From contig NZ_CP027194.1 of NCBI RefSeq assembly GCF_002970935.1, positions 310,001-374,000 on the forward strand: a DNA stretch of 64,000 nt, in the 5' to 3' direction. The position numbers and the translations under genes are program-made. Under the pieces are notes generated by a model, which searched no databases, had not been told where the DNA came from, and saw nothing but the letters and a program-made list of their open reading frames with translations. This stretch comes from Lactobacillus sp. CBA3606 (GTDB lineage: Bacteria > Bacillota > Bacilli > Lactobacillales > Lactobacillaceae). Numbering within the stretch: the stretch's first letter is position 1; every line of letters begins with the position of its first letter. Positions 42,008-51,697 of the stretch are shown piece after piece.

Positions 42008-43347
42008 CAGAAGTAGGCAATAGTCCTCGTTGGTTAGCCGTTTCGGCGTTAGCCAAGATCAATAATGGGGCGTACTCTAATTTACAATTGAGCCAATTAA
42101 TCAATCAACATAGCATGGACCGGCGCGATATTAATTTATTAACGAATATCGTCTATGGCGTTATTCAACACCGGTTGACGCTGGAATATTGGTTAACCCC
42201 CTTTGTTCGCCATCCGCACCAACTTGATCCTTGGGTGCATGAACTATTACTAACAGCGCTCTATCAATGGCAATATTTAGATAAAATCCCACAACGAGCC
42301 GTCTTCAATGAAACGATTGAAATCGCTAAAGTGAAGGGTCATCCGGGAATTCGGCGGTTTGTGACGGGGGTCTTGCATCAAATGGATCGCAGTGGATTAC
42401 CTGATTTTGATCAGATTGAAGATGCCGATGAACGATTGAGTGTGACTTATAGTATGCCAATCTGGATTATTGACGAACTGCGTGATCAATTAGGTGCAAC
42501 TAAGATGCAGCAGATTATTGCATCGTTGAATCAACCCGCTAAGCAATCCTTACGAGTGAACACGGCTGTTTCCGACGTTGACGGGGTCGCAACGGCTTTG
42601 CGCAATGAAGACTTAGACGTTGAATTAAGTGAGCTATCACCGCTTGGCTTGGTGGTTACTGAGGGCCAAGCGATTAACACGGATGCCATGAAATACGGCA
42701 TGTTTACCGTGCAAGATGAAAGTGCCCAACTCGTGGTACCAGCGATGGGGGTCCAACCGGGTGACCGGGTCTTGGATGCTTGTGCTGCGCCTGGTGGGAA
42801 AACAACCCAGATTGCAGCAGCTTTAGATGCAAGTCAAGGTGGGCAAGTGGTCGCTTTTGATATTCATACGCCGAAAGTTCGGTTAATTAACCAAAATGCC
42901 GCACGGATGCACGTGGCTGATCGGATTGTGGCGACTGAATTGGATGCGCGCAAAGTGCAGACTCAGTTTTCAGCAGAAACCTTTGATCGGATTTTAGTGG
43001 ATGCGCCATGCTCCGGATTAGGTCTTATTCGGCGGAAACCAGAAATTCGTTACGAAAAAGAATTACAAGATAGTTTGAACCTTCAACGGGTCCAATTATC
43101 GATTTTAACGGCGGTTGCCCCAACCTTGAAAAAAGGTGGTATTATGACGTATAGCACATGTACCATTTTGCAACAAGAAAATCAAGATGTGATTAATGAG
43201 TTTTTAGCAAACCATCCGGATTTTGAATTGGTCAAAACACCCACTGAGCAGCAAGTGAAAGCTGACCGGGAGTCATTGACCTTAGCCATCTATCCAGATG
43301 ATTATCTTTCAGATGGTTTCTTCATTGCCTGTTTACGAAAAAAATAA
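42004..43347 (+). CDS. rsmB: 16S rRNA (cytosine-967-C5)-methyltransferase
   Basis: 447 aa, overlapping the fmt stop. Methylates C967 of 16S rRNA. The N-terminal NusB-like RNA-binding domain (about 1-140) contains NIVYGVIQHRLTL and PQRAVFNETIEIAKVKG. The catalytic domain has the SAM motif VLDACAAPGGKTTQIA, motif IV DAPCSGLGLIRRKPEIR and motif VI YSTCTILQQEN, each with the family's Cys residue. Confidence 0.96.
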   Translation: MTEVGNSPRWLAVSALAKINNGAYSNLQLSQLINQHSMDRRDINLLTNIVYGVIQHRLTLEYWLTPFVRHPHQLDPWVHELLLTALYQWQYLDKIPQRAVFNETIEIAKVKGHPGIRRFVTGVLHQMDRSGLPDFDQIEDADERLSVTYSMPIWIIDELRDQLGATKMQQIIASLNQPAKQSLRVNTAVSDVDGVATALRNEDLDVELSELSPLGLVVTEGQAINTDAMKYGMFTVQDESAQLVVPAMGVQPGDRVLDACAAPGGKTTQIAAALDASQGGQVVAFDIHTPKVRLINQNAARMHVADRIVATELDARKVQTQFSAETFDRILVDAPCSGLGLIRRKPEIRYEKELQDSLNLQRVQLSILTAVAPTLKKGGIMTYSTCTILQQENQDVINEFLANHPDFELVKTPTEQQVKADRESLTLAIYPDDYLSDGFFIACLRKK

Positions 43348-43364
43348 CCGTGGAGTGATAAACT

Positions 43365-44114
43365 GTGGATTTTGCATATCGGTCGGATATTGGCCAACAA
43401 CGCGAAGAAAATGAAGACTATGTTGGCGTGTTTAAAAATACGGCGGGCATTAATTTTGCCATTGTCGCAGATGGTATCGGTGGGCATCAAGGTGGCGACG
43501 TGGCGTCCGAAATGGCGGTCTCTCATATGGGGTACCGTTTTGAAAATACGACGTTTAGTCAACCAACAGATGCCGTTAAATGGCTCGCCAACGAAGTTCA
43601 AGATGAAAATCAACATATTATTGATAAGGCGCGGGAATTCTCAGATCTAAATGGGATGGGTACCACGATGGTAGCGGCCTTATTGTTTGATGATGAGTTC
43701 TTGATGGCTAACATTGGGGACAGTCGGGGCTACCTGTTGCGCGATGGCGAACTAAGACAACTTACCGAAGACCATTCTTTAGTCAATGAGCTGGTTAAAC
43801 GAGGCGAGATTTCGGCAGAAGAAGCGCGCCAACACCCACAAAAAAATATCATTACGCGAACTTTAGGCATTTCACCGGATGCTGATATTGATACTAACTT
43901 GTACAAAATGCAAGCTGGCGATCAATTGCTATTATGTTCAGACGGGTTGACTAACATGGTGACGGATGCGCAACTTATGCAGGTGTTACAAACGACAACT
44001 CAATCCGCAACTGAAAAATGTGAAACCTTAGTTAAAATGGCGAATACCGCCGGCGGTTTAGATAATATTACCGCTTTAATTGTGGCGGTTGATGGTGAGG
44101 TGGCCAGTAAATGA
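43365..44114 (+). CDS. stp: PP2C-type Ser/Thr protein phosphatase (Stp/PrpC)
   Basis: 249 aa from GTG 43365. Removes phosphates placed by the kinase encoded next door; together they tune cell-wall synthesis and division. The metal-binding motifs of the PPM family are in order: QREENEDYVG, VADGIGGHQGGDVAS, NIGDSRGYLLRDG, LLCSDGLTNMV and GGLDNITALIV. Soluble, no membrane segment. It overlaps the kinase gene by four bases, as usual for the stp-pknB pair. Confidence 0.96.
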   Translation: MDFAYRSDIGQQREENEDYVGVFKNTAGINFAIVADGIGGHQGGDVASEMAVSHMGYRFENTTFSQPTDAVKWLANEVQDENQHIIDKAREFSDLNGMGTTMVAALLFDDEFLMANIGDSRGYLLRDGELRQLTEDHSLVNELVKRGEISAEEARQHPQKNIITRTLGISPDADIDTNLYKMQAGDQLLLCSDGLTNMVTDAQLMQVLQTTTQSATEKCETLVKMANTAGGLDNITALIVAVDGEVASK

Positions 44115-46117
44115 CACCTAACTACACACTTAGTGGACGGTATCGGATTATCCGGTCTTTAGGTGAAGGTGGTATGGCGAATGTTTACTTGGCGCATGAC
44201 TTAATATTAGATCGCGATGTCGCGGTCAAACTTTTACGGTTGGATTTACGTGATGATCCTAAGACCATCAAACGGTTTCAACGGGAAGCTTTAGCGACGA
44301 CGGAATTGGTGCATCCACATATTGTGAGTTTATACGATATCGGTGAAGAAAATGGCATGCAGTATTTGGTAATGGAATATGTTAAGGGAATGGATCTCAA
44401 GAATTATATTAAGCAACAGTTTCCGTTTCCACGCCAACAAGTCATTGACATCATGGAACAAATATTAAGTGCAGTTGCTACGGCCCATGCGCACAACATT
44501 ATTCATCGAGATCTAAAGCCACAAAATATCTTAATCGATGAACAGGGCAATGCTAAAATTACGGACTTTGGGATTGCCGTAGCGTTATCGGAACATACCA
44601 TGACCCAAACTAATACGATTTTAGGGTCAGTCCACTACTTATCGCCCGAACAGGCGCGTGGTAGCATGGCGACTAAGCAATCGGATATTTATTCATTAGG
44701 CATTATTTTATACGAGATGTTAACGGGATCGGTCCCGTTCAAGGGGGAAACGGCAGTCTCAATTGCATTGAAGCATTTTCAAAATGAAATGCCATCGGTG
44801 CGTCATTTTGATGCTGATATTCCCCAAGCTTTAGAAAACGTGGTACTACAGGCAACCGCTAAGGATCCACGTGAACGCTATGCGACTGTCGAAGATATGG
44901 CAAATGATTTATTGACTACTTTAACGAGCACCCGCGCTGGTGAAAAACGGTTTGAACCGCAAGATTTAGGTAATGATGAGACTAAAATCATGCCTAGCGC
45001 TGACATTGCGGCGGCGATTGCGGCTAATCAACCCGCTGATTCTGCGGCGAGTGTCACCGACCAACAACCTGAAACTACGGCAACGGCTGCCGCGCAAACG
45101 GCGCCGTTACCCAAGCGGTCTTGGTCAAAGCGCCACCCGTTAAGACGACGATTAATTATTGTTGGCGTTATTTTAGCGCTCTTGATGGTGGCCTTTGGTA
45201 TTGGTCTAGCTTTAAGTCGGCCACAAATGACGACGGTGCCTAAGGTGACTGGTATGACCCAAGCCGCAGCCACCACTGCTTTGGCGAAACGCCATTTAGC
45301 GGTAGGTACAATTAAACGCGTCAAAAGTAATCGCGTTGCTAAAAACCAAGTGATTAAAAGTACGCCGGCGACGAAGGCCCATGTTCAAGTTCGTTCACGG
45401 ATTAACTTAACGCTCAGTAATGGCGCCAAACAAGTCAGTTTCGGTAATTATATTAACGAAAGCTATGCGGCCGTGCGGCAAACATTAGTGGCGGAAGGGT
45501 TCAAAGTTCAGGAGCGTTTTAGTACTTCTGCCGTCGGGACTGGGCAAATTATTAGTCAAGACGTTGTCGCTGGTAGTCAGGTTTTGCCGACTAAAACAAC
45601 GATAACGTTTACGGTAAGTGCCGGTAATCGGCTGGTAGCTTTGAAAGATTTGACGGGCGAAAGTCAGGCTGATATCTTGGCTTATGCGACCGCTAATCGG
45701 TTAAATGTGAACTTTAAACCGGGCTATTCTGATGAACAAAAGACGGGTTATTCTTATGATCAAACCCCAGATGGTGGGACGCAGGTCCGGGCCGGGTCAA
45801 CGTTAACGGTCAGTGTGTCCAAAGGCGCACAGCCAGCGACCACGGCGACACTGAAAAACTTTTATGTTAAAGTAACGGTGCCCTATGTGACACTGAATTC
45901 GGCGACGACCCAATCAAATGATGTCAAAATTTATTTAGCTGATGATAGCCATTTATTGACGACACTTTATCGTAATGTTGCAATTACGCACAATACGCGG
46001 TTGAGTTTGCCATTTCAGTTAACCAATGGCGCAGTGGGGCGGTATCGAATCGTTCGTAATGGGGTGGTTGTTGCTGAAAATGCAAAAGTGACCAGTGCTG
46101 ATGCGACGAATGAGTAA
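44111..46117 (+). CDS. pknB: Ser/Thr protein kinase with PASTA domains (PrkC/PknB/StkP)
   Basis: 668 aa. Membrane kinase that senses muropeptides or lipid II outside the cell. The kinase domain (about 10-270) is intact: GEGGMANVY, the VAVKLL lysine, HRDLKPQN, DFGIA. One membrane helix (about 350-370: IIVGVILALLMVAFGIGLAL) precedes three PASTA repeats (about 374-575). A further beta-rich C-terminal domain (about 580-660) contains FYVKVTVPYV. Kinase and phosphatase are co-transcribed. A terminator follows. Confidence 0.96.
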   Translation: MTPNYTLSGRYRIIRSLGEGGMANVYLAHDLILDRDVAVKLLRLDLRDDPKTIKRFQREALATTELVHPHIVSLYDIGEENGMQYLVMEYVKGMDLKNYIKQQFPFPRQQVIDIMEQILSAVATAHAHNIIHRDLKPQNILIDEQGNAKITDFGIAVALSEHTMTQTNTILGSVHYLSPEQARGSMATKQSDIYSLGIILYEMLTGSVPFKGETAVSIALKHFQNEMPSVRHFDADIPQALENVVLQATAKDPRERYATVEDMANDLLTTLTSTRAGEKRFEPQDLGNDETKIMPSADIAAAIAANQPADSAASVTDQQPETTATAAAQTAPLPKRSWSKRHPLRRRLIIVGVILALLMVAFGIGLALSRPQMTTVPKVTGMTQAAATTALAKRHLAVGTIKRVKSNRVAKNQVIKSTPATKAHVQVRSRINLTLSNGAKQVSFGNYINESYAAVRQTLVAEGFKVQERFSTSAVGTGQIISQDVVAGSQVLPTKTTITFTVSAGNRLVALKDLTGESQADILAYATANRLNVNFKPGYSDEQKTGYSYDQTPDGGTQVRAGSTLTVSVSKGAQPATTATLKNFYVKVTVPYVTLNSATTQSNDVKIYLADDSHLLTTLYRNVAITHNTRLSLPFQLTNGAVGRYRIVRNGVVVAENAKVTSADATNE

Positions 46118-46142
46118 GGAATTAGTGATAAATAGCTGAATA

Positions 46143-46178
46143 AAAAATGGTCGGGGTTTTATCCTGACCATTTTTTTT
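46143..46178 (+). terminator. Terminator after pknB
   Basis: AAAATGGTC(G)GG pairs with CC(T)GACCATTTT, followed by T; an extended -10 (TGG-TACAAT, 46181-46186) for rsgA follows at once. Confidence 0.9.
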
Positions 46179-46236
46179 GGTACAATAGAGTTATTAGAAG
46201 TGGACCGTACCAAATCATAAATAAGGTGGTGCTAAT

Positions 46237-47133
46237 TTGAAAATTGGACAAATTCGACAATCGTTAAGTGGGTTTTATGATGTTTATGCGGATGGTGAAC
46301 TTTATCGAACGCGGGCCCGTGGGAATTTTCGTAAGCGTAAGATTACGCCGTTAGTTGGGGACCGAGTCGAGTTTGATAGCACGACGCCCCAAGAAGGTTA
46401 TATTTTAAAAGTGCTGGATCGAGAGACACAATTAGTCCGACCGCCAGTCGCTAATATTGATTTGGCGATTGTGGTGACTGCAACCACGACCCAAGAATTT
46501 TCAACCAACTTATTGGACCGCCAGTTAGTTGCGTTAGAAGTGGCGGGCGTGCATTCGGTGATTTACATGGCTAAGACTGACTTGCTTAGTGAGGCCGAAT
46601 TTGCGGCCCGCGCGCAATTAGCAGCGGCCTATGAGGAGATTGGTTATCAGGTTATTATTGACCGAACCGCTTTTTCAACGGCTGCGCTAACGGCAGTTAA
46701 AAAAGCGATTGCGGGCCATGTTGCGGTAGTTATGGGCCAGACGGGGGCCGGCAAATCGACCTTGTTGAACCATTTACGCCCTGATTTAGGCCTCGCCACC
46801 GGTGAGATTTCACAAGCATTGAATCGGGGGAAACATACGACCCGGAAAGTTAGCCTCATTGAAATTGCTGCCGGATTAATTGCTGACACGCCGGGATTTT
46901 CTTCTTATGAAGTGTTCGATATTCCAGCAACGGATTTAACCCATTATTTCCCAGAATTTGTGCGGCTCAGTGTTGATTGTAAGTATCGCGGTTGTGTGCA
47001 TATTAATGAGCCACATTGTGCTGTTAAAGCCGCCTTGGCGGATCAACAGATTTTGCAAAGCCGCTATGATAATTACTTACAATTTTATGAAACGATTAAA
47101 AATAAAAAAGTTATCTATAATAAGAAAAAGTGA
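46237..47133 (+). CDS. rsgA: Ribosome small-subunit GTPase RsgA
   Basis: 298 aa from TTG 46237 (AAGGTGG upstream). Late-stage 30S maturation factor. It is a circularly permuted GTPase: an OB-fold (about 1-65), then the G4-like region YMAKTDL before the G1 loop GQTGAGKST and the G3 DTPGF. The C-terminal zinc knuckle has three Cys and one His in DCKYRGCVHINEPHC. Full length. It starts the rsgA-rpe-thiN cluster, the order seen in Bacillus. Confidence 0.97.
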   Translation: MKIGQIRQSLSGFYDVYADGELYRTRARGNFRKRKITPLVGDRVEFDSTTPQEGYILKVLDRETQLVRPPVANIDLAIVVTATTTQEFSTNLLDRQLVALEVAGVHSVIYMAKTDLLSEAEFAARAQLAAAYEEIGYQVIIDRTAFSTAALTAVKKAIAGHVAVVMGQTGAGKSTLLNHLRPDLGLATGEISQALNRGKHTTRKVSLIEIAAGLIADTPGFSSYEVFDIPATDLTHYFPEFVRLSVDCKYRGCVHINEPHCAVKAALADQQILQSRYDNYLQFYETIKNKKVIYNKKK

Positions 47134-47142
47134 GTGAGACTA

Positions 47143-47796
47143 ATGATTAAAATTGCCCCTTCAATTCTAAGTGCCGATTTTGTTAATTTACAACGCGATG
47201 TCAGTATTGTGGAACAGGCCGGTGCGGACTATTTGCACATCGACGTGATGGATGGTCAATTCGTGCCGAATCTATCATTTGGGATGAGTACGGTCGCAGC
47301 ATTGCGGCCTTTAACGTCGTTAACGCTAGATTGTCATTTAATGATTGTGGAACCAGAGCGATTTGTCACCCAATTTGCACAAGCTGGTGCGGATTTAATC
47401 GGGGTGCACGTCGAAAGTACCCAGCATATTTACCATGTCTTACAATTAATTAAAAATGCCGGTGTTAAGGCTGAAGTGGTGGTTAATCCCGGGACCCCCT
47501 TGAGCATGATTACGGAATTGTTGCCGCTTGTTGACCAAGTGTTAATCATGACTGTTAATCCTGGTTTTGGTGGTCAACATTTCTTAGCACCAATGATCAA
47601 AAAAATTCAGGCTTTACATCAATTAAAACAACAAAATGGTTATACGTTTGATATTGAAGTTGATGGTGGTATCAATGATCAGACGGTTAAAGCTTGTTAC
47701 GAGGCGGGAGCGACGGTCGCAGTCGCTGGGTCATTTGTGTACGCCAGTGCCGATCCTAGTCAACGGATTCAGGATTTAAAGGTGGCGACGAACTAA
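47143..47796 (+). CDS. rpe: Ribulose-phosphate 3-epimerase
   Basis: 217 aa from ATG 47143. Interconverts ribulose-5-P and xylulose-5-P, which in heterofermentative lactobacilli feeds phosphoketolase. TIM barrel with the metal and substrate motifs HIDVMDGQFVPNLSFG, DCHLMIVEPE, MTVNPGFGGQ and IEVDGGIND. An upstream in-frame GTG (47134) is less likely. It overlaps thiN by one base. Confidence 0.96.
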   Translation: MIKIAPSILSADFVNLQRDVSIVEQAGADYLHIDVMDGQFVPNLSFGMSTVAALRPLTSLTLDCHLMIVEPERFVTQFAQAGADLIGVHVESTQHIYHVLQLIKNAGVKAEVVVNPGTPLSMITELLPLVDQVLIMTVNPGFGGQHFLAPMIKKIQALHQLKQQNGYTFDIEVDGGINDQTVKACYEAGATVAVAGSFVYASADPSQRIQDLKVATN

Positions 47797-48437
47797 TGCC
47801 CAAAACGGTTAGATTGTTAGTGGGTGGACCAACGACGAACTGGCCGACCGGGTTAGCGCAATTACCGGGACCCTGGGTTGGAGCTGATCGTGGGGCATTA
47901 CGGTTGGTTAAGTTAGGCCTTAAGCCAGTCATTGCAGTCGGGGATTTTGATTCAATTGATGCGGCTGAATTAGCGACGGTGAAACAAGTGTTGACGGGGA
48001 CTGTCGTGGTTAAGCCTGATCAGGATCAGACGGATACGCAATTAGCGGTTAAGACAATTTTTGCGCAGCTGCATCCGGATGAGTTAATCATCTATGGGGC
48101 GACAGGTGGGCGCTTAGACCATCTATTAGCGAATTTGTGGTTGGTCCTCGATCCTCAATTTCGGCAGTGGGCGCCGCAAATTAAATTAGTTGATCGCCAG
48201 AATAGTGTGCAATTCTTTTTGCCGGGCGTCTATACGCTTCAAAAAGAGGTTGATAAGACCTATCTGGCCTTTGTACCACTGTTACCGACACATTTAACGT
48301 TAGCTGATGCGAAGTACCGCTTACAAGATGCTGCCAATGACTATCCAATCTCATGGGCCAGCAACGAATTTGTTGGGGATACAACGCGGTTTAGTTTTGA
48401 CCAAGGTGTGGTGGCCGTGATTCAAAGTTGTGATTAA
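47796..48437 (+). CDS. thiN: Thiamine pyrophosphokinase
   Basis: 213 aa. Transfers pyrophosphate from ATP to thiamine, giving the cofactor for phosphoketolase and pyruvate-using enzymes. Motifs: GADRGALRL, GDFDSID, the acidic DQDQTDTQLAV and GATGGRLDH. Start ATG 47796 shares its A with the rpe stop, so translation is coupled. A terminator follows. Confidence 0.94.
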   Translation: MPKTVRLLVGGPTTNWPTGLAQLPGPWVGADRGALRLVKLGLKPVIAVGDFDSIDAAELATVKQVLTGTVVVKPDQDQTDTQLAVKTIFAQLHPDELIIYGATGGRLDHLLANLWLVLDPQFRQWAPQIKLVDRQNSVQFFLPGVYTLQKEVDKTYLAFVPLLPTHLTLADAKYRLQDAANDYPISWASNEFVGDTTRFSFDQGVVAVIQSCD

Positions 48438-48470
48438 AGATAAGCCAGCCTTTAGTTGGTTATCAATTAG

Positions 48471-48501
48471 CGGTTGTCCTAGGTTGGACACCGTTTTTTT
48501 T
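48471..48501 (+). terminator. Terminator after thiN
   Basis: CGGT(T)GTCC pairs with GGACACCG around a short loop, followed by eight T. Confidence 0.8.
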
Positions 48502-48569
48502 CGCATTTTTTGCGGGCGAGTGTTAGTCTAATGAGAAGCGTTAGGTGTCAAATAGGGGAGATGATGTTG

Positions 48570-48929
48570 ATGGATAAACCAACTAAGGCGATTGTAACAT
48601 CGGCAGCGCGGGTGACGTTACTGACAGATCAGTTAAGTGCAGCCTACGCTGAGGCGCAGCAGGCGGATGATCAGGCCTTACAAAAGTTATTGTTAACGCA
48701 TGCAATAGCGCTTAATAATGGCACGCCATATCTGGAGGTCATTAATCAGTTAACACATGCTATTTCAGGCTATTATGTTCATTATCACCAAGTGCCGCCA
48801 GCTGTATTAGCCATTTATCGTGGCTTACAGGCGGATGTTACTGCCGGTACCATCGACGCTGCGGCGTTACGAAAACGAAATTTAGCAACCGGTTTAAGTT
48901 TAGCCCCAATTACTTTTGAGGGCTGTTAA
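48570..48929 (+). CDS. Small helical protein, possibly bacteriocin-immunity-like
   Basis: 119 aa from ATG 48570 (AGGGGAG 9 bases before; ATG 48561 and 48564 are too close). It is predicted to be all helical, soluble and without signal peptide. The segment LLLTHAIALNNGTPYLEVIN followed by QLTHAISGYYVHYHQVPPAV has the spacing of the enterocin A immunity family (four-helix bundle: charged helix, glycine turn, then Y...P..V..LY). No bacteriocin gene is next to it, so this is a weak structural analogy. It is monocistronic with flanking terminators. Confidence 0.55.
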   Translation: MDKPTKAIVTSAARVTLLTDQLSAAYAEAQQADDQALQKLLLTHAIALNNGTPYLEVINQLTHAISGYYVHYHQVPPAVLAIYRGLQADVTAGTIDAAALRKRNLATGLSLAPITFEGC

Positions 48930-48941
48930 ACGGTCATCAAA

Positions 48942-48976
48942 AAAATCGCTCATTGACTTAATCAATGGGCGATTTT
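48942..48976 (+). terminator. Terminator after the 119-aa gene
   Basis: AATCGCTCATTGA pairs with TCAATGGGCGATT with one wobble; poly-A before and T after. Confidence 0.85.
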
Positions 48977-49022
48977 CTAAAGTTTATAAAAAATGACGAT
49001 CAAACTAGCCATTTTAAGCAAC

Positions 49023-49058
49023 AAAAAACGCCACCCACAAAAAAATGTGGTGACGCTT
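49023..49058 (-). terminator. Terminator of rpmB
   Basis: On the minus strand, AGCGTCACCACA pairs with TGTGGGTGGCGTT, followed by T; a few wobbles. Confidence 0.85.
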
Positions 49059-49065
49059 TGCTGCG

Positions 49066-49251
49066 CTAAACGCGCGTTACTTTACCTGATTTCAAGGTCC
49101 GAGCTGAAATCCAAACCTTCTTTGGTTTACCATCAACTAAAATGCGAACTTTTTGCAAGTTAGCTTTCCAGCTGCGGCGGCTGTGGTTTAAAGCGTGAGA
49201 ACGCGAGTTACCAAAGTGCGTCCGTTTGCCTGTAACGAAGTCTTTTGCCAT
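49066..49251 (-). CDS. rpmB: 50S ribosomal protein L28
   Basis: 61 aa on the minus strand, starting at ATG 49251 after [28 protein letters not shown] followed by [16 protein letters not shown] is the whole family signature; there are no zinc cysteines, so this is the Cys-less form. Its separate, reverse orientation between thiN and yloU is the same in Bacillus and lactobacilli. Confidence 0.97.
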   Translation of the reverse strand: MAKDFVTGKRTHFGNSRSHALNHSRRSWKANLQKVRILVDGKPKKVWISARTLKSGKVTRV

Positions 49252-49313
49252 GTTGATCTGCCTCCTTTGGTAATCATTAGATAAAAGGTCGATGCTTTAT
49301 CATTCACTAGAAT

Positions 49314-49342
49314 AATTTATCATAGATTAATAAAGGTTGCAA
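49314..49342 (-). promoter_or_regulatory. Promoter of rpmB
   Basis: On the minus strand, TTGCAA (49342-49337), 17 bases, TAAATT (49319-49314). Confidence 0.6.
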
Positions 49343-49489
49343 TACATTTCTATCAAGTAATTTTACTTTACTGCTAAATTCCGTTAATTCAGGCTTTCTA
49401 AAAGCCAGTCGTGTAATTTTTCTTTCCACAACTCTTGTGCTATGATAAACTATCGTAAATGAACGCGTTAAAACAAGGAGGCTATTTTC

Positions 49490-49852
49490 ATGGCTGTCAA
49501 AATCAAAACGCAATTTGGAACAATCGATATCGATAACGATGTGATTGCGACGGTAGTTGGCGGTGCCGCTACTGATAACTACGGAGTTGTCGGCATGGCT
49601 AGTCGGAACCAAATTCGTGATAATTTAAATGAAATTTTACGCCGCGAAAACTTTGCGCGGGGTGTGGTGGTACGACAAGAAGATAATGGGGTCGCAATTG
49701 AAGTCAACATTATTGTCAGTTATGGGACAAAAATCTCAGAAGTATCACGAAATGTCCAAGCCAAGGTCAAATATAACTTACAAAATATGCTTGGCGTTGC
49801 GGCAAATTCGGTCAACGTCATTGTCCAGGGTGTTCGGGTAATGAACGACTAA
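49490..49852 (+). CDS. Asp23/Gls24 family protein (YloU)
   Basis: 120 aa from ATG 49490, preceded by CAAGGAGG. Single Asp23 domain, cytosolic, without the acidic tail of the family member at 24575. Marks: IDNDVIATVVGGAATDNYGVVG and NIIVSYGTKISEVSRNVQ. The place upstream of the DhaL/FakA-like gene matches yloU-yloV of Bacillus, where an effect on envelope or lipid metabolism is suspected. Confidence 0.92.
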   Translation: MAVKIKTQFGTIDIDNDVIATVVGGAATDNYGVVGMASRNQIRDNLNEILRRENFARGVVVRQEDNGVAIEVNIIVSYGTKISEVSRNVQAKVKYNLQNMLGVAANSVNVIVQGVRVMND

Positions 49853-49880
49853 TCGAAATTGTGTAAGCCAAGGAGGAATT

Positions 49881-51581
49881 TTGAAATTGAAAATCACCAT
49901 GATAACTAATCTTGAATTTGGCAAGATGGTGCAAGCGGCGTCACAAAAGCTTAACCAACGGGCCGAATTTATTAATTCTTTAAATGTTTTCCCGGTACCA
50001 GATGGTGATACCGGTACAAATATGAGTTTATCAATGGCTAGTGGCGCGAAATATGAACGCGAAGAAACTAGCATTAAAGTCGGCGATCTAGCTTCAGCGT
50101 TAGCCAAAGGGTTACTGATGGGCGCGCGGGGGAATTCCGGCGTTATTTTGTCGCAAATTTTTCGGGGCTTTTCTAAGTCAGTCGCCGGTAAAGACGAATT
50201 AACGGCAACTGATTTGGCTGAAGCGTTAGCAGCTGGGGCTCAGACGGCCTATAAGGCAGTTATGAAGCCAACTGAGGGAACTATCCTCACGGTGATCCGT
50301 AAAGCTGCTGGTGCCGGTAAAGAAGCCATTAAAACGACGGATGATATTTGTGAAGTCATGGTGGCTGTAGTTGACGCGGCTGAAGCCGCTTTGAAGTCGA
50401 CCCCTGATTTGCTCCCGGTTTTGAAGCAAGTCGGCGTGGTTGATTCTGGTGGTCAAGGGTTAACTTTCGTATTGGAAGCCTTTAGTGATGCGCTCAGCGG
50501 TAAAGTTGATGAATCACAAGACTACGTTCCAGACGATGCCGAGATGGATTCAATGATTGACGCGGCTCATCATCAAAGTGTCCAAGGACAACTTGATCCT
50601 AATGATATTAAGTATGGTTATTGTACTGAAATCATGGTTCGAATTGGTGACGGCAAGTTGGTCGACCAGAAGTTTGACTATGATACGTTTTATAACTACT
50701 TAGCGAAGTTAGGCGACTCACTGTTAGTCATTAATGATGATGAAATTGTTAAGGTGCATGTGCATACTGAACACCCTGGCGATGTCATGATTTGGGGCCA
50801 ACGGTTTGGGGCTTTGATTAAAGTTAAAGTTGATAACATGCGGTTACAGCAAGAAACCATCATGGAACATGACCAGGCAGCAGCTGCCACTACGCCAGCT
50901 GTTAGCCAACCAGCCCAAGATATGCACGGCTATGCGATTATTTCAGTCGCTTCCGGTAAGGGAATCGGGCAATTATTCAATGGGCTAGGCGTCACCGATA
51001 TTATTGCCGGTGGGCAGACGATGAACCCTAGCACGGCGGATATTGTTAAAGCGGTCAATGCAAGTGGAGCTAAGCGCGCCCTAGTATTACCTAATAATAA
51101 AAATATTTTCTTAGCTGCTGAACAAGCTGCGGATGTCGCGGATATTCCGGTTGAAATCGTCCATAGTAAGACAATCTCACAGGGGATGACCGCAATGTTG
51201 GCTTTTAACCCGGAAGCGGAATTAACGGCTAACCAAAGTGCCATGGAAGAGACGTTGGATACGGTGGTTAGTGGTCAAGTTACCCATGCCGTACGTGATA
51301 CGACGATTGATGGCTTGGCGATTCATAAGGACGATTACATGGGCTTAGTAGACGGCGAAATCGTGGTCACTGATCCAGATCGTCAAACGGCAACTATCGC
51401 CATGGTCCAACACATGCTTGATGACGACAGCGAATTAGTAACGATTATTTTTGGAGCAGATGCGACACAGGCTGACGCTGATAAGTTATCAACGGCTATT
51501 CAAGGCTTGGATGATGAACTTGAAATAGAAATTCATGAAGGCGACCAACCCGTCTATCCATTCTTGATTTCGGTTGAGTAA
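49881..51581 (+). CDS. fakA: FakA-like fatty acid kinase subunit (DAK2 domain, YloV)
   Basis: 566 aa from TTG 49881 (AGGAGG ends four bases before; TTG 49887, giving MKITMITNLEF, is equally possible). In staphylococci FakA phosphorylates fatty acids held by FakB for phospholipid synthesis. The N-terminal DhaL domain has the ATP/metal block NVFPVPDGDTGTNMSLSM and RGNSGVILSQIFRG (about 1-200). The middle and C-terminal domains complete the family. Proximity to plsX and acpP fits a lipid role. No fakB is in the window. Confidence 0.9.
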   Translation: MKLKITMITNLEFGKMVQAASQKLNQRAEFINSLNVFPVPDGDTGTNMSLSMASGAKYEREETSIKVGDLASALAKGLLMGARGNSGVILSQIFRGFSKSVAGKDELTATDLAEALAAGAQTAYKAVMKPTEGTILTVIRKAAGAGKEAIKTTDDICEVMVAVVDAAEAALKSTPDLLPVLKQVGVVDSGGQGLTFVLEAFSDALSGKVDESQDYVPDDAEMDSMIDAAHHQSVQGQLDPNDIKYGYCTEIMVRIGDGKLVDQKFDYDTFYNYLAKLGDSLLVINDDEIVKVHVHTEHPGDVMIWGQRFGALIKVKVDNMRLQQETIMEHDQAAAATTPAVSQPAQDMHGYAIISVASGKGIGQLFNGLGVTDIIAGGQTMNPSTADIVKAVNASGAKRALVLPNNKNIFLAAEQAADVADIPVEIVHSKTISQGMTAMLAFNPEAELTANQSAMEETLDTVVSGQVTHAVRDTTIDGLAIHKDDYMGLVDGEIVVTDPDRQTATIAMVQHMLDDDSELVTIIFGADATQADADKLSTAIQGLDDELEIEIHEGDQPVYPFLISVE

Positions 51582-51599
51582 CGAATTTAATACAAAAAT

Positions 51600-51636
51600 G
51601 GGTCGTGGGAGCTTGAGTGCCTACGACCCGTTTTTT
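51600..51636 (+). terminator. Terminator after fakA
   Basis: GGGTCGT (51600-51606) pairs with ACGACCC (51623-51629), followed by six T. Confidence 0.9.
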
Positions 51637-51697
51637 GAGCAGGATTAGGTGCCGTTGGTCTAATTATTAAAAATCAATTGAAGGGGGAATTGAAGCC

